64,000 nt of DNA from Clostridiales bacterium (GCA_012837965.1 DUQF01000010.1:1-64000), one strand, 5' to 3'. Positions 6,702 to 17,188 are shown, numbered from the stretch's first letter. The notes: generated by a model from the letters alone, not told the origin. Made by a program: numbers and translations.

Positions 6702-8075
6702 TTATAAAATATACTTATTCAAGTCGGCAGGCTTAGCGCTTTGGATGTGTTCCAGCACATAGTCGGCAGTAATATTCAGGTCCACATCGGGCATAGAGTC
6801 GCCGCCGGCGTTAAAAGCAATATCCTCCAGCAATTCTTCAAACAAGGCATGAAGGCGGCGGGCGCCAATGTCCTGCCCGCTTGAGTTGGCTTCAACGGCG
6901 GCCTTGGCGATGAGTTCAATCGCCCCCTCGTCAAAGCTAAGGTGCACATGGTCTACCGCCATCAGCGCCGTATATTGGCGAGTTAAGGCATTGTCCGGCT
7001 CGGTAAGGATGCGCACATAATCTTCCTGGGTTAAGCTCTTTAAGGTAACCCGCACGGGGAAGCGCCCCTGTAACTCGGGAATCAGGTCATCCACCTTGGC
7101 GATATGAAAAGCGCCGGCAGCAATAAACAGAATATGGTCGGTGCGTACCGCCCCGTACCTTGTGTTGACGGTAGACCCCTCAACAATGGGCAGAATATCC
7201 CGCTGCACTCCCTCACGGCTGACATCGGGACCGCCTTGCGAGGACCTCCCCGCAATCTTGTCGATTTCGTCAATGAACACGATGCCGTCCTGCTCCGCGC
7301 GCCTGACAGCCTCTTCCTTGACGGCGTCTTCGTCTATCAGCTTATCCGCCTCCTGCTGGGTTAGCAGCCTAAGGGCCTCCTTGACTTTGACCCGACGCAT
7401 CTTGGTGCGTGGGGGCAACATATTACCCATCATGTCGCCAATGGCAATGGAAGCGCCGCCTACTTCAATTTGCGGGGCGCTTTCGGCCACCTCAATTTCC
7501 ACTTCTCTTTCATCCAAAGCACCGCTCTGAAGCGCCTGAAGAACCTCCTCTTTTTTGAGGGAAAGCTGCTGCTTTTCTTCGCTTGAAGTTTCCGGCTGTG
7601 GCTGGAACTTACCCATCAGCACGTCAATAGGGTTTTGCGGTTTTTGCTGCCTGCGATAGCCCGACAAAATTTCAGACAATTTTTCTTCGGCAAGTTTGGC
7701 CGCTTTCTTTTCAACCCGCCGGGCGTGCTCTTCCTTGACCAGACGATAGGCATTTTCCGCAAGGTCACGGATGATGCTTTCAACATCCCGCCCCACATAG
7801 CCTACCTCGGTAAATTTGGTGGCTTCGACTTTTACAAAAGGGGCTTTGACAAGCTTGGCCAGGCGGCGGGCAATTTCGGTCTTGCCAACGCCTGTGGGGC
7901 CAATCATCAGGATGTTTTTGGGGGAAATTTCATCCCGCATGCTGTCTTCTACAAGCGCACGGCGGTAGCGGTTGCGCAGCGCAATAGCTACATATTTCTT
8001 TGCCTCGTCCTGGCCGACGATATAGCGGTCAAGCTCATGGACGATTTGGCGAGGGGTGAGTGTCAGATAGCTCAT
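6702..8075 (-). CDS. hslU: ATP-dependent protease ATPase subunit HslU (ClpY)
   Basis: This 457-residue AAA+ unfoldase assembles with the HslV peptidase. The Walker A motif GPTGVGKT is at about residues 59-66, with the family motif [13 protein letters not shown] after it and Walker [12 protein letters not shown] near residue 270. The pore motif GYVG is intact. The variable I-domain (about residues 115-225) is present, and the C-terminal tail LNKYIL is the segment that docks into HslV. Length is normal. Its ATG overlaps the hslV stop codon by four bases (ATGA), the usual coupled arrangement for this two-subunit protease. Confidence 0.97.
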   Translation of the reverse strand: MSYLTLTPRQIVHELDRYIVGQDEAKKYVAIALRNRYRRALVEDSMRDEISPKNILMIGPTGVGKTEIARRLAKLVKAPFVKVEATKFTEVGYVGRDVESIIRDLAENAYRLVKEEHARRVEKKAAKLAEEKLSEILSGYRRQQKPQNPIDVLMGKFQPQPETSSEEKQQLSLKKEEVLQALQSGALDEREVEIEVAESAPQIEVGGASIAIGDMMGNMLPPRTKMRRVKVKEALRLLTQQEADKLIDEDAVKEEAVRRAEQDGIVFIDEIDKIAGRSSQGGPDVSREGVQRDILPIVEGSTVNTRYGAVRTDHILFIAAGAFHIAKVDDLIPELQGRFPVRVTLKSLTQEDYVRILTEPDNALTRQYTALMAVDHVHLSFDEGAIELIAKAAVEANSSGQDIGARRLHALFEELLEDIAFNAGGDSMPDVDLNITADYVLEHIQSAKPADLNKYIL

Positions 8076-8605
8076 ACTTCCTCCACAAGAATGTTATGGT
8101 TGGTGTAAACGCAAATGTCTGCAGCAATATTCAGGGCCTTCTCTGCAATTTCCTTGGCGGAAAGTTCGGTATTTTGCATGAGCGCACGGGCGGCAGCCAT
8201 GGCAAAATTGCCGCCCGAGCCGATGGCGCAAATACCGTCATCGGGCACAATCACTTCACCGGTACCGGAAATGATTAAGATGCTATCCTTATTAGCCGCA
8301 ATCAGCATGGCGTTTAGCTGCCTTAGGGCCTTGTCGCTGCGCCAGTGTCTGGCTAAACTCACGGCGGCCCGCTCAAGCTGGCCGCTCAGCTGCTCCAATT
8401 TTTCTTCAAAGAGCTCGCACAAAGTAAAGGCATCGGACACCGTGCCCGCAAAGCCTACCACCACTTGATCATGATAAATGCGGCGTACCTTATGCGCCGT
8501 CGCCTTAAAAATGGTGGTTTCGCCTAAAGTCACCTGCCCATCGCCCGCAACGGCGCACTGTCCGTTACGCCGGACGCCACAGATAGTTGTACCTATCAGT
8601 TTCAT
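8072..8605 (-). CDS. hslV: ATP-dependent protease peptidase subunit HslV (ClpQ)
   Basis: This 177-residue N-terminal-nucleophile threonine peptidase is the proteolytic core of HslUV. The N-terminus reads [15 protein letters not shown], so the nucleophile is probably Thr6 after removal of MKLIG. The downstream GDGQVTLG and [12 protein letters not shown] motifs are typical. I chose the ATG at 8605 because AGGAGG lies seven bases upstream and the propeptide fits the family; a longer reading frame would bury the threonine. Its start overlaps the trmFO stop (ATGA) and its own stop overlaps hslU. Confidence 0.96.
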   Translation of the reverse strand: MKLIGTTICGVRRNGQCAVAGDGQVTLGETTIFKATAHKVRRIYHDQVVVGFAGTVSDAFTLCELFEEKLEQLSGQLERAAVSLARHWRSDKALRQLNAMLIAANKDSILIISGTGEVIVPDDGICAIGSGGNFAMAAARALMQNTELSAKEIAEKALNIAADICVYTNHNILVEEV

Positions 8606-9933
8606 GGTTGTTCCTCCTGTTTTTGATGCTTGCGGGCAGCAAAATCGTCCACCCAATCAAGCGACCTTTGAGCGATGTATGTGTATCGCTCCTGTTTGTT
8701 ACGGATACGCTTTTCGGGCGTATCAATCAGTCCAAAGGTAATGTTCATCGGTTGAAATCGGATATTTGGCGTTGAAACATATCGTCCAAGCGCCCCAATG
8801 GCAGTAATAGTCGGAAAAATGGGCATCTCCTGCCCTTTTATCTGGCTTGCAAGGGAGTACCCTGCGACAAAGCCCGAGGCGGCGCTTTCCACATAGCCTT
8901 CAACGCCAGTCATTTGCCCGGCAAAGTATACGCCCTCTCTCTTGATCATTTGATAGTTTTGATCAAGCAAGCCGGGACTTTCAAGAAAAGTGTTTCGGTG
9001 CATAACGCCGTATCGAGCATACTCGGCGTTTTTGAGCGCCGGAATAATACCGAACACCCGCCTTTGTTCCGGAAAAGTGAGGCGGGTTTGGAAGCCCACT
9101 AAATTGTACATAATGTCGCCCGCATCGTCCTGACGCAACTGTAGCACAGCAAAGGGCATCTTGCCTGTTTTGGGATCCACCATGCCTACCGGCTTTAAGG
9201 GGCCAAAGGCGGGCGTCATACGCCCCCGCTTTGCCAGGGTTTCAATGGGCATACAGCCTTCAAAAACAGCCTTGTCCTCAAAGCCGTGAATATCGGCGCA
9301 CTTCGCCCGGGTAATTTCGTCGATAAAACAGTGGTAAGTCTCTTCATCCATGGGGCAGTTGAGGTAATCATCGCCCCTTCCGTATCTGGAAGCCCGAAAA
9401 ACGTGATTCATATCAAGGGATTCCTTATACACTATGGGCGCAGCAGCATCATAGAAGTTGAGGGTGGCCACTTCCGGCATTGCCGAAATAGCGCTTGATA
9501 ACGCATCGCTTGTCAGTGGCCCCGTCGCTATGATGCAAGGAGCGTCCGGAATTTGGATTATCTCTTTTGATATCACGGTAATTAAGGGGTGGGAAGTGAT
9601 TTTTTCAGTGATATAGCTTGAAAACAACTCCCTATCCACAGCCAAGGCCCCGCCTGCCGGCACCCTAGTCTTGTCCGCCGCTTCAAGAATGAGAGAACCT
9701 AAACGGCGCATTTCTTCCTTTAGTAGCCCCACCGCGTTTTGAATGCGATCAGAGCGTAGAGAGTTGGAGCAAACCAGTTCCGCAAATAGGTCGCTCGTAT
9801 GGGCAGGCGACTTTTTGTCGGGCTTCATGTCGAATAAATTTACGGCAACGCCCTGATTGGCCAGTTGCCAGGCCGCTTCACAACCCGCAAGACCGGCCCC
9901 AATGACCATGGCTGCTACTTTTTGGTTATTCAT
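8602..9933 (-). CDS. trmFO: Methylenetetrahydrofolate--tRNA-(uracil-5-)-methyltransferase TrmFO
   Basis: This 443-residue flavoprotein makes 5-methyluridine at position 54 in the T-loop of tRNA, using methylene-tetrahydrofolate and FAD. The N-terminal dinucleotide fold shows [14 protein letters not shown], followed by [12 protein letters not shown] and the family motif CSNSLRSD. The C-terminal half carries [16 protein letters not shown]. Length matches the family. It sits in the conserved topA-trmFO-hslV-hslU block, overlapping topA by 8 bp and hslV by 4 bp. Confidence 0.97.
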   Translation of the reverse strand: MNNQKVAAMVIGAGLAGCEAAWQLANQGVAVNLFDMKPDKKSPAHTSDLFAELVCSNSLRSDRIQNAVGLLKEEMRRLGSLILEAADKTRVPAGGALAVDRELFSSYITEKITSHPLITVISKEIIQIPDAPCIIATGPLTSDALSSAISAMPEVATLNFYDAAAPIVYKESLDMNHVFRASRYGRGDDYLNCPMDEETYHCFIDEITRAKCADIHGFEDKAVFEGCMPIETLAKRGRMTPAFGPLKPVGMVDPKTGKMPFAVLQLRQDDAGDIMYNLVGFQTRLTFPEQRRVFGIIPALKNAEYARYGVMHRNTFLESPGLLDQNYQMIKREGVYFAGQMTGVEGYVESAASGFVAGYSLASQIKGQEMPIFPTITAIGALGRYVSTPNIRFQPMNITFGLIDTPEKRIRNKQERYTYIAQRSLDWVDDFAARKHQKQEEQP

Positions 9934-12040
9934 CCTCTAACTCTTGATAGGGTTCATGGTAGCGGCAGGTTTCATTTGCACAAATTTTTAGACTGTCACC
10001 CTTTTTGCGATATTTGTAGGTCATGTAGGCACCACACTTGGGACAACGATCCTTCAAGGGTTTTTCCCAAGATACAAAGTCGCAATCGGGGTACTGCTCA
10101 CAGCCAAAAAATTTACGGTTCCTCTTGCTGATTTTTTCCAAAACCTCACCGCCGCACTTGGGACAAGGAACGCCAATATATTTGAGAATAGGCTTGGTAT
10201 TGCGACAATCGGGGAAATTGGGACAGGCAAGGAAAGGCCCGTAGCGCCCATTTTTATACACCATCGTCGCCCCGCACTTGTCGCACGGAACGTCGCTTAC
10301 TTCATCTTTAATCTCGATTTTTTCCATTTGCGTTTCAGCTTCTTTGAGCATTTCTTCAAATGAAGGATAAAAGGCGCGCAAAACTTCTTTCCACTCAAGA
10401 TCCCCTTCTTCTACCTTGTCAAGTTCCGTTTCCATTTGAGCGGTAAAGTCCACATCCACAATGGGCGGGAAGTACTCGGTCATGACCTTGGTTACAATAA
10501 AGCCAAGCTCAGTAGGATATAGGCGCTTTTTCTCACGGCTTACATAGCCCCTTGAAATAATGGTAGCAATGGTAGGCGCATAGGTGGACGGGCGTCCGAT
10601 ACCATTTTCTTCCAAGGCCTTAATCAGGCTCGCTTCGGTATAGCGAGCCGCAGGCTGGGTAAAGCGCTGCTCAGCAGTTACCTCATCGGCCTTAACAATC
10701 GTCCCTTCCTCTGTCGTTGGCAAGGCTTGAGGTTTGATGGCATCTTCATCGTCCGTGCCCTCTTCATACACGGCGGTAAAGCCAGCAAATACCTTGTTTT
10801 CGCCATAATAACGCAGCGTAGCGCCCGGGCAATCAAACAGGATGGTCATATTTTCATATCGGGCATCGGTCATTTGGCTGGAAACAAAACGGTTGTAGAT
10901 AAGCCTGTATAACAGGTGTTGGTCCCGTGTGAGCGCCGGTTTTAAGCTTTCGGGCGTGCGGCTAAGGGAGGTGGGGCGAATGGCTTCATGTGCATCTTGA
11001 GCAGTAGACCTGCCCTTATATACCCGTGGCTTGGCGGGCATGTATTCGCTGCCATAGGTTTTGGGGATATAGTCCCTGACCATAGCGAGGGCTTCATTGC
11101 TTACCCTGACCGAATCGGTACGAATGTAGGTGACAAGGCCTTGCAACCCCTCGCCGGGCACATCAACGCCCTCATAAAGCGTTTGCACCACTTGCATGGT
11201 ACGGGCGGAGGTGAAGTTTAATTTACGCCCCGCCTCCTGCTGCAGGGTGGAGGTGGTGAAGGGTGGTGCGGGCGATTTTTTTCTTTGTCCAAGTTTAACG
11301 CTGCTAACGGTTAAGTCGGCATTTTCTATCAGTTTCTTGGCTTCTTCCGCCTGTTTTTGATTGGTCACATCGGCCTTTTTGCCGTTTAACCTGTGCAGCT
11401 TGGCTTGAAAGGTAACGTTCTTTTTGCCTACTTTCAGCTTCAGGGCAGCGTAAATGTCCCAATACTCTTCGGGTACAAAATCGTTAATTTCATTTTCCCT
11501 ATCAACAATTAGCCTTGCGGCAACCGATTGCACACGACCAGCTGACAAGCCTTTGCGTACCTTTTTCCATAAAATGGGGCTGATTTGATATCCCACCAAA
11601 CGGTCAAGTGCCCTGCGCGCCTGCTGAGCGTCCACCAAGTTCATGTTGACGGGGCGGGGATTTTTTACCGCTACCGCAACAGCGCTTTTGGTAATTTCAT
11701 GCGCTTCGATCCGGCAGTTGCTTTCAGGGTCAATGTTCAAAATATTAGCAAGGTGCCAAGAAATAGCCTCACCCTCACGGTCCGGGTCAGTGGCCAACAA
11801 CACTTTTTTAGCGTTTTTGGCTTCTTTGCGAATGCGAGCCAAAATCTCTCCTCGCCCACGTATGGTAATGTACTTTAACTCAAAGTCATTTTCGGGGTCA
11901 ATGCCCAAACGGCTTTTGGGCAAATCCCGCACATGCCCTTGCGATGCCTCAATGCGGTAATTACGCCCTAACATCTTGGATAGGGTGCGGGCCTTGGCGG
12001 GCGACTCGACAATAACTAAAGTATGTTTTGGTTGGGACAC
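9926..12040 (-). CDS. topA: DNA topoisomerase I
   Basis: This 704-residue type IA topoisomerase relaxes negative supercoils. The TOPRIM domain starts at residue 6 (LVIVESPAKA), with ATDPDREGEAI near residue 87. The catalytic tyrosine is in VTYIRTDSVRVS, near residue 308. Three C-terminal zinc ribbons are visible: CDKCG...C-x5-C, CPKCG...C-x5-C and CPKCG...C-x4-C. The start is GTG at 12040 with AAGGAG seven bases upstream, and a TTGACA-type promoter precedes it. It heads the topA-trmFO-hslV-hslU operon. Confidence 0.97.
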   Translation of the reverse strand: MSQPKHTLVIVESPAKARTLSKMLGRNYRIEASQGHVRDLPKSRLGIDPENDFELKYITIRGRGEILARIRKEAKNAKKVLLATDPDREGEAISWHLANILNIDPESNCRIEAHEITKSAVAVAVKNPRPVNMNLVDAQQARRALDRLVGYQISPILWKKVRKGLSAGRVQSVAARLIVDRENEINDFVPEEYWDIYAALKLKVGKKNVTFQAKLHRLNGKKADVTNQKQAEEAKKLIENADLTVSSVKLGQRKKSPAPPFTTSTLQQEAGRKLNFTSARTMQVVQTLYEGVDVPGEGLQGLVTYIRTDSVRVSNEALAMVRDYIPKTYGSEYMPAKPRVYKGRSTAQDAHEAIRPTSLSRTPESLKPALTRDQHLLYRLIYNRFVSSQMTDARYENMTILFDCPGATLRYYGENKVFAGFTAVYEEGTDDEDAIKPQALPTTEEGTIVKADEVTAEQRFTQPAARYTEASLIKALEENGIGRPSTYAPTIATIISRGYVSREKKRLYPTELGFIVTKVMTEYFPPIVDVDFTAQMETELDKVEEGDLEWKEVLRAFYPSFEEMLKEAETQMEKIEIKDEVSDVPCDKCGATMVYKNGRYGPFLACPNFPDCRNTKPILKYIGVPCPKCGGEVLEKISKRNRKFFGCEQYPDCDFVSWEKPLKDRCPKCGAYMTYKYRKKGDSLKICANETCRYHEPYQELEDE

Positions 12041-12081
12041 AATAAACTCCTTCTACATTTCAATAGATTCTATGCCTGAAT

Positions 12082-12110
12082 ATCATAGAATGTATAAATT
12101 CATTTGTCAA
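12082..12110 (-). promoter_or_regulatory. Sigma-A promoter of the topA operon
   Basis: On the minus strand: TTGACA (12110-12105), 17 bp, TATGAT (12087-12082), about 40 bp before the GTG start. The -35 is perfect consensus. Confidence 0.75.
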
Positions 12111-12135
12111 ATGCTATCAATCATATAAAGCACTC

Positions 12136-12177
12136 CAAAACAGAGCCGGCCAATCGATTTCGACTTGCCGACTCTGT
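12136..12177 (-). terminator. Rho-independent terminator after the repeat-protein gene
   Basis: ACAGAGTCGGC / GCCGGCTCTGT is an 11-bp stem with one G-T pair. On the minus strand it is followed by TTTTGG. It separates the repeat-protein gene from the topA promoter. Confidence 0.7.
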
Positions 12178-12260
12178 ACTATAACACCTTTTCGCTTAGA
12201 TTTTCAATCAACTTTCCGTTTCACCGCAAAAGGATGCCGCTTAGAAAAAGTTACTGATTT

Positions 12261-14240
12261 TTACCTTTCAATAACTTTTCCGGGCGTTAGCGTTATTAAC
12301 GCTTCAATAATCTCCGCCTCAAAAGCTCTTTGCTCTGAAGCCGTCAACGACCTTGAAGTTCTAACCACAATGGTACCTATCACCTTATGGGAGCCACAGG
12401 CAAATACAGATCCATCGAATTTCGAAAAATAAGCATCCCTTTCCTGAGCATCTTGCATCGTGGCATACACTTCTATGCTTCCGCCGCCATTGGTTCCTTC
12501 TTCTACGGCATCAACATTCGACATTTGCAAATACGATGGATTCACTAAGGGGCTGGTGAAAAACACTTGAGAAGTGTACCCGCCGGGCTTGTTTAATTTT
12601 CCATTCGGGTCGTTGCCTTCCGTGGCTACCGCAATATGCACAACATTGGCCATGCGAGACAATCTGTCAATGATGAAATCTTCACTTGGCGAATTGACAA
12701 ATTCATATTGTTTACAGCTTGCTTCAAGAAGAGTTGTTGCTTCAACTAAAGCATTTGTCGTTTCTGAATAGTCAATCTGCTGTAAAGCTTCTGTGGCAGA
12801 GATATACTCTTCAATCGTGACCGGTTCATCCGGGAAAGCAGCAACTTCAGTATTTGTATTGCCAACAAGCGTGGATAAATCATCTAATAATTCCATATCC
12901 AAGGGAATCTTTGATTCATTTAGCAGGCTTGTCGCCGCATCAAAAGCGTTCACGAAATCAGTCTCAGAAGAAGTGGCGTTACTTAGCGCTTCGCCATAAT
13001 TATTCGCAACTTCTTGGATGTTCTTTAAATACTCTCCACTGTCCTGATATTCACCTAAAGAACCAAAAAGCGCTAATAGCTCCTCCACACTTTTTGAACT
13101 CATTCCAAGAACCGCCAGCTGATACTTGGCTTCTTTTACATGTTCGGCGGAGTCAGAGTAATCCCCCAGCGCTTCAAATGCCGCTTGAGCCTCAGCATAG
13201 CTTCCGGCTTCTTCCAATGCTAAAGCCTGTTGGTACTTGGCTTTTTTAACGTGTTCGGTGGAGTCGGAGTAATCGCCAAGCTCCTCAAACGCCGCTTGGG
13301 CTTCGGTATAATTGCCCGCCTCTTCCAGCGCTAAAGCCTGTTGGTACTTGGCCTCTTTTACATGTTCGGCCGAGTCGGAGTAATCTCCCAGCTCTTCAAA
13401 CGCCGCTTGGGCTTCGGTATAATTGCCCGCCTCTTCCAGCGCTAAAGCCTGTTGATACTTGGCTTTTTTTACGCGCTCGGCGGAGTCGGAGTAATCGCCA
13501 AGCTCCTCAAACGCAGCCTGAGCCTCAGCATAGTTTCCGGCCTCTTCCAGCGCTAAAGCCTGTTGATACTTGGCTTTTTTTACGCGCTCGGCGGAGTCGG
13601 AGTAATCGCCAAGCTCCTCAAACGCAGCCAGAGCCTCAGCATAGTTTCCGGCCTCTTCCAACACCAAAGCTTGCTGGTACTTGGCAACTTTTACGTGTTC
13701 GGCGGAGTCGGAATAATCGCCCAACGCTTCAAACGCCGCTTGGGCCTCAGCATAGCTTCCGGCTTCTTTCAACGCCAAAGCTTGCTGGTACTTGATTGCT
13801 TTTACGCGCTCAGCGGAATCGGAATAATCGCCAAGCTCCTCAAATGCCGCTTGGGCCTCAGCATAGCTTCCGGCTTCTTCCAGCGCTAAAGCCTGCTGGT
13901 ACTTGGCAACTTTTACGTGTTCGGCGGAGTCGCCGTAATCACCCAGTGCTTCAAACGCTGCTTGGGCTTCAGCAAAGTTTCCCGCTTCCTCTAAAGCAAG
14001 GGCTATCCGATAATTGTTATCTAGAATTCGCTGCTTAGAGTCTTTGTAGTCCGGAATAGTCTCGAACAAATCAATTGCTTCTTGAAATGATTTTTTTTCT
14101 TCAAGTTTCACTGCTTTTGAATAAGTACGGCTATCTTTCGTCAACAAAAAGACAAAGATTGCTCCAAGCACAATCACAGCAGCAAGAATAAGAGCAATTT
14201 TTCTGACCTTGTTTTTTTCAGCAGTGCTAGAATCAGACAT
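12261..14240 (-). CDS. Membrane-anchored protein with ten 37-residue TPR-like repeats
   Basis: This 659-residue protein has a short cytoplasmic head and one transmembrane segment (about 15-33). Ten 37-residue repeats follow (about 40-409). The first and last are degenerate and eight are nearly identical, each with YQQALALEEAG, EAQAAFEELGDY and SDSAE cores, as in TPR or Sel1-type helical pairs. A linker follows, then a C-terminal domain (about 520-655) with GKLNKPGGYTSQVFF, GTNGGGSIEVYAT and FDGSVFACGSHKVIGTIVVRTS. I have seen this domain in other Firmicutes surface proteins of unknown function. GGAGG precedes the ATG. It interrupts the usual dprA-topA pair and has its own terminator. A scaffold or envelope-stress role is only a guess. 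Confidence 0.8.
   Translation of the reverse strand: MSDSSTAEKNKVRKIALILAAVIVLGAIFVFLLTKDSRTYSKAVKLEEKKSFQEAIDLFETIPDYKDSKQRILDNNYRIALALEEAGNFAEAQAAFEALGDYGDSAEHVKVAKYQQALALEEAGSYAEAQAAFEELGDYSDSAERVKAIKYQQALALKEAGSYAEAQAAFEALGDYSDSAEHVKVAKYQQALVLEEAGNYAEALAAFEELGDYSDSAERVKKAKYQQALALEEAGNYAEAQAAFEELGDYSDSAERVKKAKYQQALALEEAGNYTEAQAAFEELGDYSDSAEHVKEAKYQQALALEEAGNYTEAQAAFEELGDYSDSTEHVKKAKYQQALALEEAGSYAEAQAAFEALGDYSDSAEHVKEAKYQLAVLGMSSKSVEELLALFGSLGEYQDSGEYLKNIQEVANNYGEALSNATSSETDFVNAFDAATSLLNESKIPLDMELLDDLSTLVGNTNTEVAAFPDEPVTIEEYISATEALQQIDYSETTNALVEATTLLEASCKQYEFVNSPSEDFIIDRLSRMANVVHIAVATEGNDPNGKLNKPGGYTSQVFFTSPLVNPSYLQMSNVDAVEEGTNGGGSIEVYATMQDAQERDAYFSKFDGSVFACGSHKVIGTIVVRTSRSLTASEQRAFEAEIIEALITLTPGKVIER
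13014..14123 (-). repeat. Tandem 111-bp coding repeats (10 units)
   Basis: The repeat block of the gene above consists of ten 111-bp units. The eight central units (13125-14012) are close to identical. Neighbouring units near 13450-13670 differ at only a few bases across the whole unit, which points to recent duplication or gene conversion. Copy number is likely to vary between strains and the block is prone to assembly collapse. Confidence 0.9.
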
Positions 14241-14562
14241 AATGAACCTCCATAGCTATTTGTATTGTTTTTTATCCCATAATTCCAAACAAGTGCATTT
14301 GACACTGTTAAAATATATGCCCGCAGGTATTAAAAGCAGTAAGTCAAAAACAACCGGTAATCAAGCCTTTTCAATGATCTTGCTCACTCACATACAAGCA
14401 AGAAGATCACGAAAACCATCAAAGAAGTCTTCTTCATCGACATAAGCACTTCTATTGTAGATAATATTACCAAAAAATCATCTTAAAAACAAGGAATATC
14501 AACAAAAAATAGGAGGGAATTTTCATGTGGTTATGTACATGAAGGTTTCGAAATAATATCTT
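14241..14562. other. Intergenic region, AT-rich, little content seen
   Basis: This stretch lies between dprA and the repeat-protein gene. It holds the ribosome-binding site GGAGG (14247-14251) of the latter. Near the dprA end, TTCATGT / ACATGAA (14522-14528 and 14537-14543) forms a 7-bp hairpin without a T-run. I see no RNA gene. A possible TTGGAA-18-TACAAA promoter on the minus strand near 14260-14290 is weak. Confidence 0.4.
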
Positions 14563-15648
14563 TTAAATACTGCCCATTAGACGAAAGATCTGTCCGGGCA
14601 GTTTTTGGATGATGCCGAAAATTTCTAAAATGGATAGTTCACTGTTCAGTTCGCCCGTTTCAAGGCCGGTTATTTCAAGCAGGGCATTAAAATCCTGCTC
14701 GTCCTTAGACAAAACTTGGACAATCTTTTCCTGGTTTTCGTTAAAAGTGCATAGAATGGTCTTTTCTTTCTTTTCGTTGATAGAAACAGTCCAATTCATA
14801 TCGTCTAATATATCTTGGTAACTTGTGCATAAATGCGCCCCTTCCCGAATCAGGCGGTGAGGCACCCCGCTAGTGGCAGAATCGATAGGGCCGGGCAAGC
14901 AAAAAACTTCCCGCCCTTGGGAAAGGGCGTGGCCTACAGTAATAAGCGTGCCGCTTTTTTCACGGGCTTCAATTAAAAGGGTCGCTTGGGAATAGCCGCT
15001 TACAAGCCGGTTGCGAAACGGGAAGTGATAGGGCTTAGGAGCGGCCGATAGGCCATATTCGGAAAAAATCACGCCGCCCGTTTCCATAATCTCCTTTGCC
15101 AAGGGCTGGTTATCTTTGGGGTACATCTTATTTAGCCCCGAACCCAAAAAAGCTACTGTGCGCCCACCGCCTTTGAGCGCCCCCTGATGAGCGGCGGCAT
15201 CGATACCATAGGCAAGGCCAGACACAACCGTTATGCCGTTTTCAGCCAATCCTTTGGCAATTTGAAAAGCGTGGCCTCGACCATAACGGGTTTCACGGCG
15301 AGCGCCAACAATGGACACCGCCTTTTCTTCGCCTAAAAATAAAACGCCACGATAAAGCAGCAAATCGGGCGGGTCAATAATGCTACCAAGCAGTTTGGGA
15401 AAGTTTTCGTCTTCGCAAAAAGCCACTTGCGCCTTTGATTTGTCTAACATTTCCTCCACCCGTTCGGTCGAAACGGAGCGGATTTTGTTAAGCTCCCTTA
15501 AGGCATTTTCGGATAGATAAGTTGCCTCACCCAAGTTTTCCAAAGCCGCTTCAAATGAGCCGAAGCGCTTTTTGAGCCTTCGTCTTGTTGCATATCCTGT
15601 ATGCTTACATCCCGATAGCAGGATGCGGATGGCTTCTTCACGCTTCAT
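14563..15648 (-). CDS. dprA: DNA-processing protein DprA (Smf)
   Basis: This protein of about 361 residues protects incoming single-stranded DNA in natural transformation and loads RecA. The Rossmann-like core shows SIVGARRETRYG, VVSGLAYGIDAAAHQGAL, FLGSGLNKMYP, FPFRNRLVSGYS and EKSGTLITV, all family hallmarks. The N-terminal helical domain (1-75) and a C-terminal winged-helix segment (about 300-360) are both present. ATG 15648 fits the GGGGGAG ribosome-binding site best; a GTG two codons earlier (15654) is possible. The start lies inside the 3' end of comM, so the genes are translationally linked. Confidence 0.95.
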   Translation of the reverse strand: MKREEAIRILLSGCKHTGYATRRRLKKRFGSFEAALENLGEATYLSENALRELNKIRSVSTERVEEMLDKSKAQVAFCEDENFPKLLGSIIDPPDLLLYRGVLFLGEEKAVSIVGARRETRYGRGHAFQIAKGLAENGITVVSGLAYGIDAAAHQGALKGGGRTVAFLGSGLNKMYPKDNQPLAKEIMETGGVIFSEYGLSAAPKPYHFPFRNRLVSGYSQATLLIEAREKSGTLITVGHALSQGREVFCLPGPIDSATSGVPHRLIREGAHLCTSYQDILDDMNWTVSINEKKEKTILCTFNENQEKIVQVLSKDEQDFNALLEITGLETGELNSELSILEIFGIIQKLPGQIFRLMGSI

Positions 15649-17188
15649 GGCCACTCCCCCAGTACTTTTTATCTATGGTACGCAATTGCACAGCCTCGGC
15701 CACATCGGGCAGAGTGATATTTTTCCGCTCATTTAAATCGGCGATGGTGCGGGCGACTTTTAGCATCCTGGTATAAGCCCGCATGCTCATGCCATAGCGG
15801 TCCATGGCTTTTTTGAGGAAATCAAGGGCAGCATCATCGGCACGGGCGTATTTTTCAAGGGCCTTGTTATCCATCTGGGCGTTGGCTCGGATGTTGGTAT
15901 TTTCAAAGCGCTTTTTCTGAATGTTTCTGGCTCTTTCCACCCGATGCCGAACGTCCAGGCTGCTTTCTTCGTCCTTTTTGGCGATAATATCTTCGATAGG
16001 TACGGCGTCCACTTCCACTTGAATATCAATGCGGTCAAGCAAAGGACCGGAAATACGGTCAAGGTATTTACGAATCTCGTGGCTGCCGCAGCGGCACTGG
16101 CGCACCTTGGAGCCATAGTATCCGCAGGGGCAGGGGTTCATGGACGCAACCAGCATGCACCGGGATTGGTAGCGCGCCCTTGCCTTCACCCGACTGACGG
16201 TGGCAAAGCCGTCTTCCAAAGGCTGGCGCAGGGCATCCAGCACCTTGCGGGGATATTCGGGCATCTCATCCAAAAATAAAACGCCGTTATGTGCAAGCGA
16301 TACTTCGCCGGGACGGGCATCCGTCCCGCCGCCGATGAGAGAAGCTGCCGATGCCGTATGGTGCGGGGTGCGAAAAGGTCGCTGGGTCATGAGACCCATG
16401 CCTGTTGGTAAAAGGCCTGCGGAAGAATAAATGCGGGTGGTTTCTAAAGATTCGGCCTCACTCATCAGGGGCAGGATACCGGGAAGGCTACGAGCCAGCA
16501 TGGTTTTTCCACTGCCCGGCGTTCCAATCATTAACATATTGTGCCCGCCCGAGGCGGCAATTTCAAGGGCGCGCTTGGCAACATGCTGGCCCCTGATCAT
16601 TTGCAAGTCCAAAGATACTTCGGCTTTTTTGAGGCAGTCTTCATAGCTAAGTTGCTGTTGCTTTTCAATCAGCGCCTTTCCCGATAAATGGGCGACCACA
16701 TCAAATAAACACCCGGCGGGATAGACTTCAATGCCCGATACGGAAGCCACTTCAGGGGCGTTGTCCTTGGGTAAAACGACTTGCTTGACCCCATTGGTCC
16801 TTGCAGAAATCACCAGCGGCAAGGCTCCTTTAACAGGAATCAGCCGCCCGTCAAGCCCCAATTCGCCAAGTAATAGTATATGCTCCATGGCATACATTTT
16901 CACCTGCTGGGTGGCGGCGATAATGGATACGGCAATGGGCAAGTCAAAGAGCGAACCTTCTTTTTTAAGGTCGGCAGGCGACAAGTTCACGGTGGTGTGA
17001 CCGTAGGGCATAATAAAACCCGAATTCTTTAGCGCCGCCTGCACCCTGTCCCGACTTTCTTTGACAGCCGTGTCGGGCAAGCCCACAATGATAAACTGAA
17101 ACTGGTTGCCGCCTCCGGCAAAGCATTCTACCGTAACGGGAGCGCCTTCAATGCCTTGCAGAGTATAACATAAGGTTCGTGACAGCAT
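15638..17188 (-). CDS. comM: ComM/YifB family Mg-chelatase-like AAA+ ATPase
   Basis: This 516-residue protein belongs to the YifB/ComM family. In some species ComM is a helicase promoting branch migration during natural transformation. The N-terminal Lon-like/S5-fold domain (1-170) contains FIIVGLPDTAVKESRDRV. Walker A is GTPGSGKT near residue 219, with FLDEMPEYPRKVLDALRQPLEDG after it. A four-cysteine cluster (CPCGYYGS...CRCG) lies near residue 355, and the C-terminal Mg-chelatase helical domain follows. It overlaps dprA by 11 bp, supporting a competence/recombination role. It starts 8 bp after the glycosyltransferase stop. Confidence 0.93.
   Translation of the reverse strand: MLSRTLCYTLQGIEGAPVTVECFAGGGNQFQFIIVGLPDTAVKESRDRVQAALKNSGFIMPYGHTTVNLSPADLKKEGSLFDLPIAVSIIAATQQVKMYAMEHILLLGELGLDGRLIPVKGALPLVISARTNGVKQVVLPKDNAPEVASVSGIEVYPAGCLFDVVAHLSGKALIEKQQQLSYEDCLKKAEVSLDLQMIRGQHVAKRALEIAASGGHNMLMIGTPGSGKTMLARSLPGILPLMSEAESLETTRIYSSAGLLPTGMGLMTQRPFRTPHHTASAASLIGGGTDARPGEVSLAHNGVLFLDEMPEYPRKVLDALRQPLEDGFATVSRVKARARYQSRCMLVASMNPCPCGYYGSKVRQCRCGSHEIRKYLDRISGPLLDRIDIQVEVDAVPIEDIIAKKDEESSLDVRHRVERARNIQKKRFENTNIRANAQMDNKALEKYARADDAALDFLKKAMDRYGMSMRAYTRMLKVARTIADLNERKNITLPDVAEAVQLRTIDKKYWGSGHEA

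Noticed and set aside
13014..14123. CRISPR array
   Set aside because: The periodic repeats are 111 bp, lie within one open reading frame and encode TPR-like units; there are no unique spacers.
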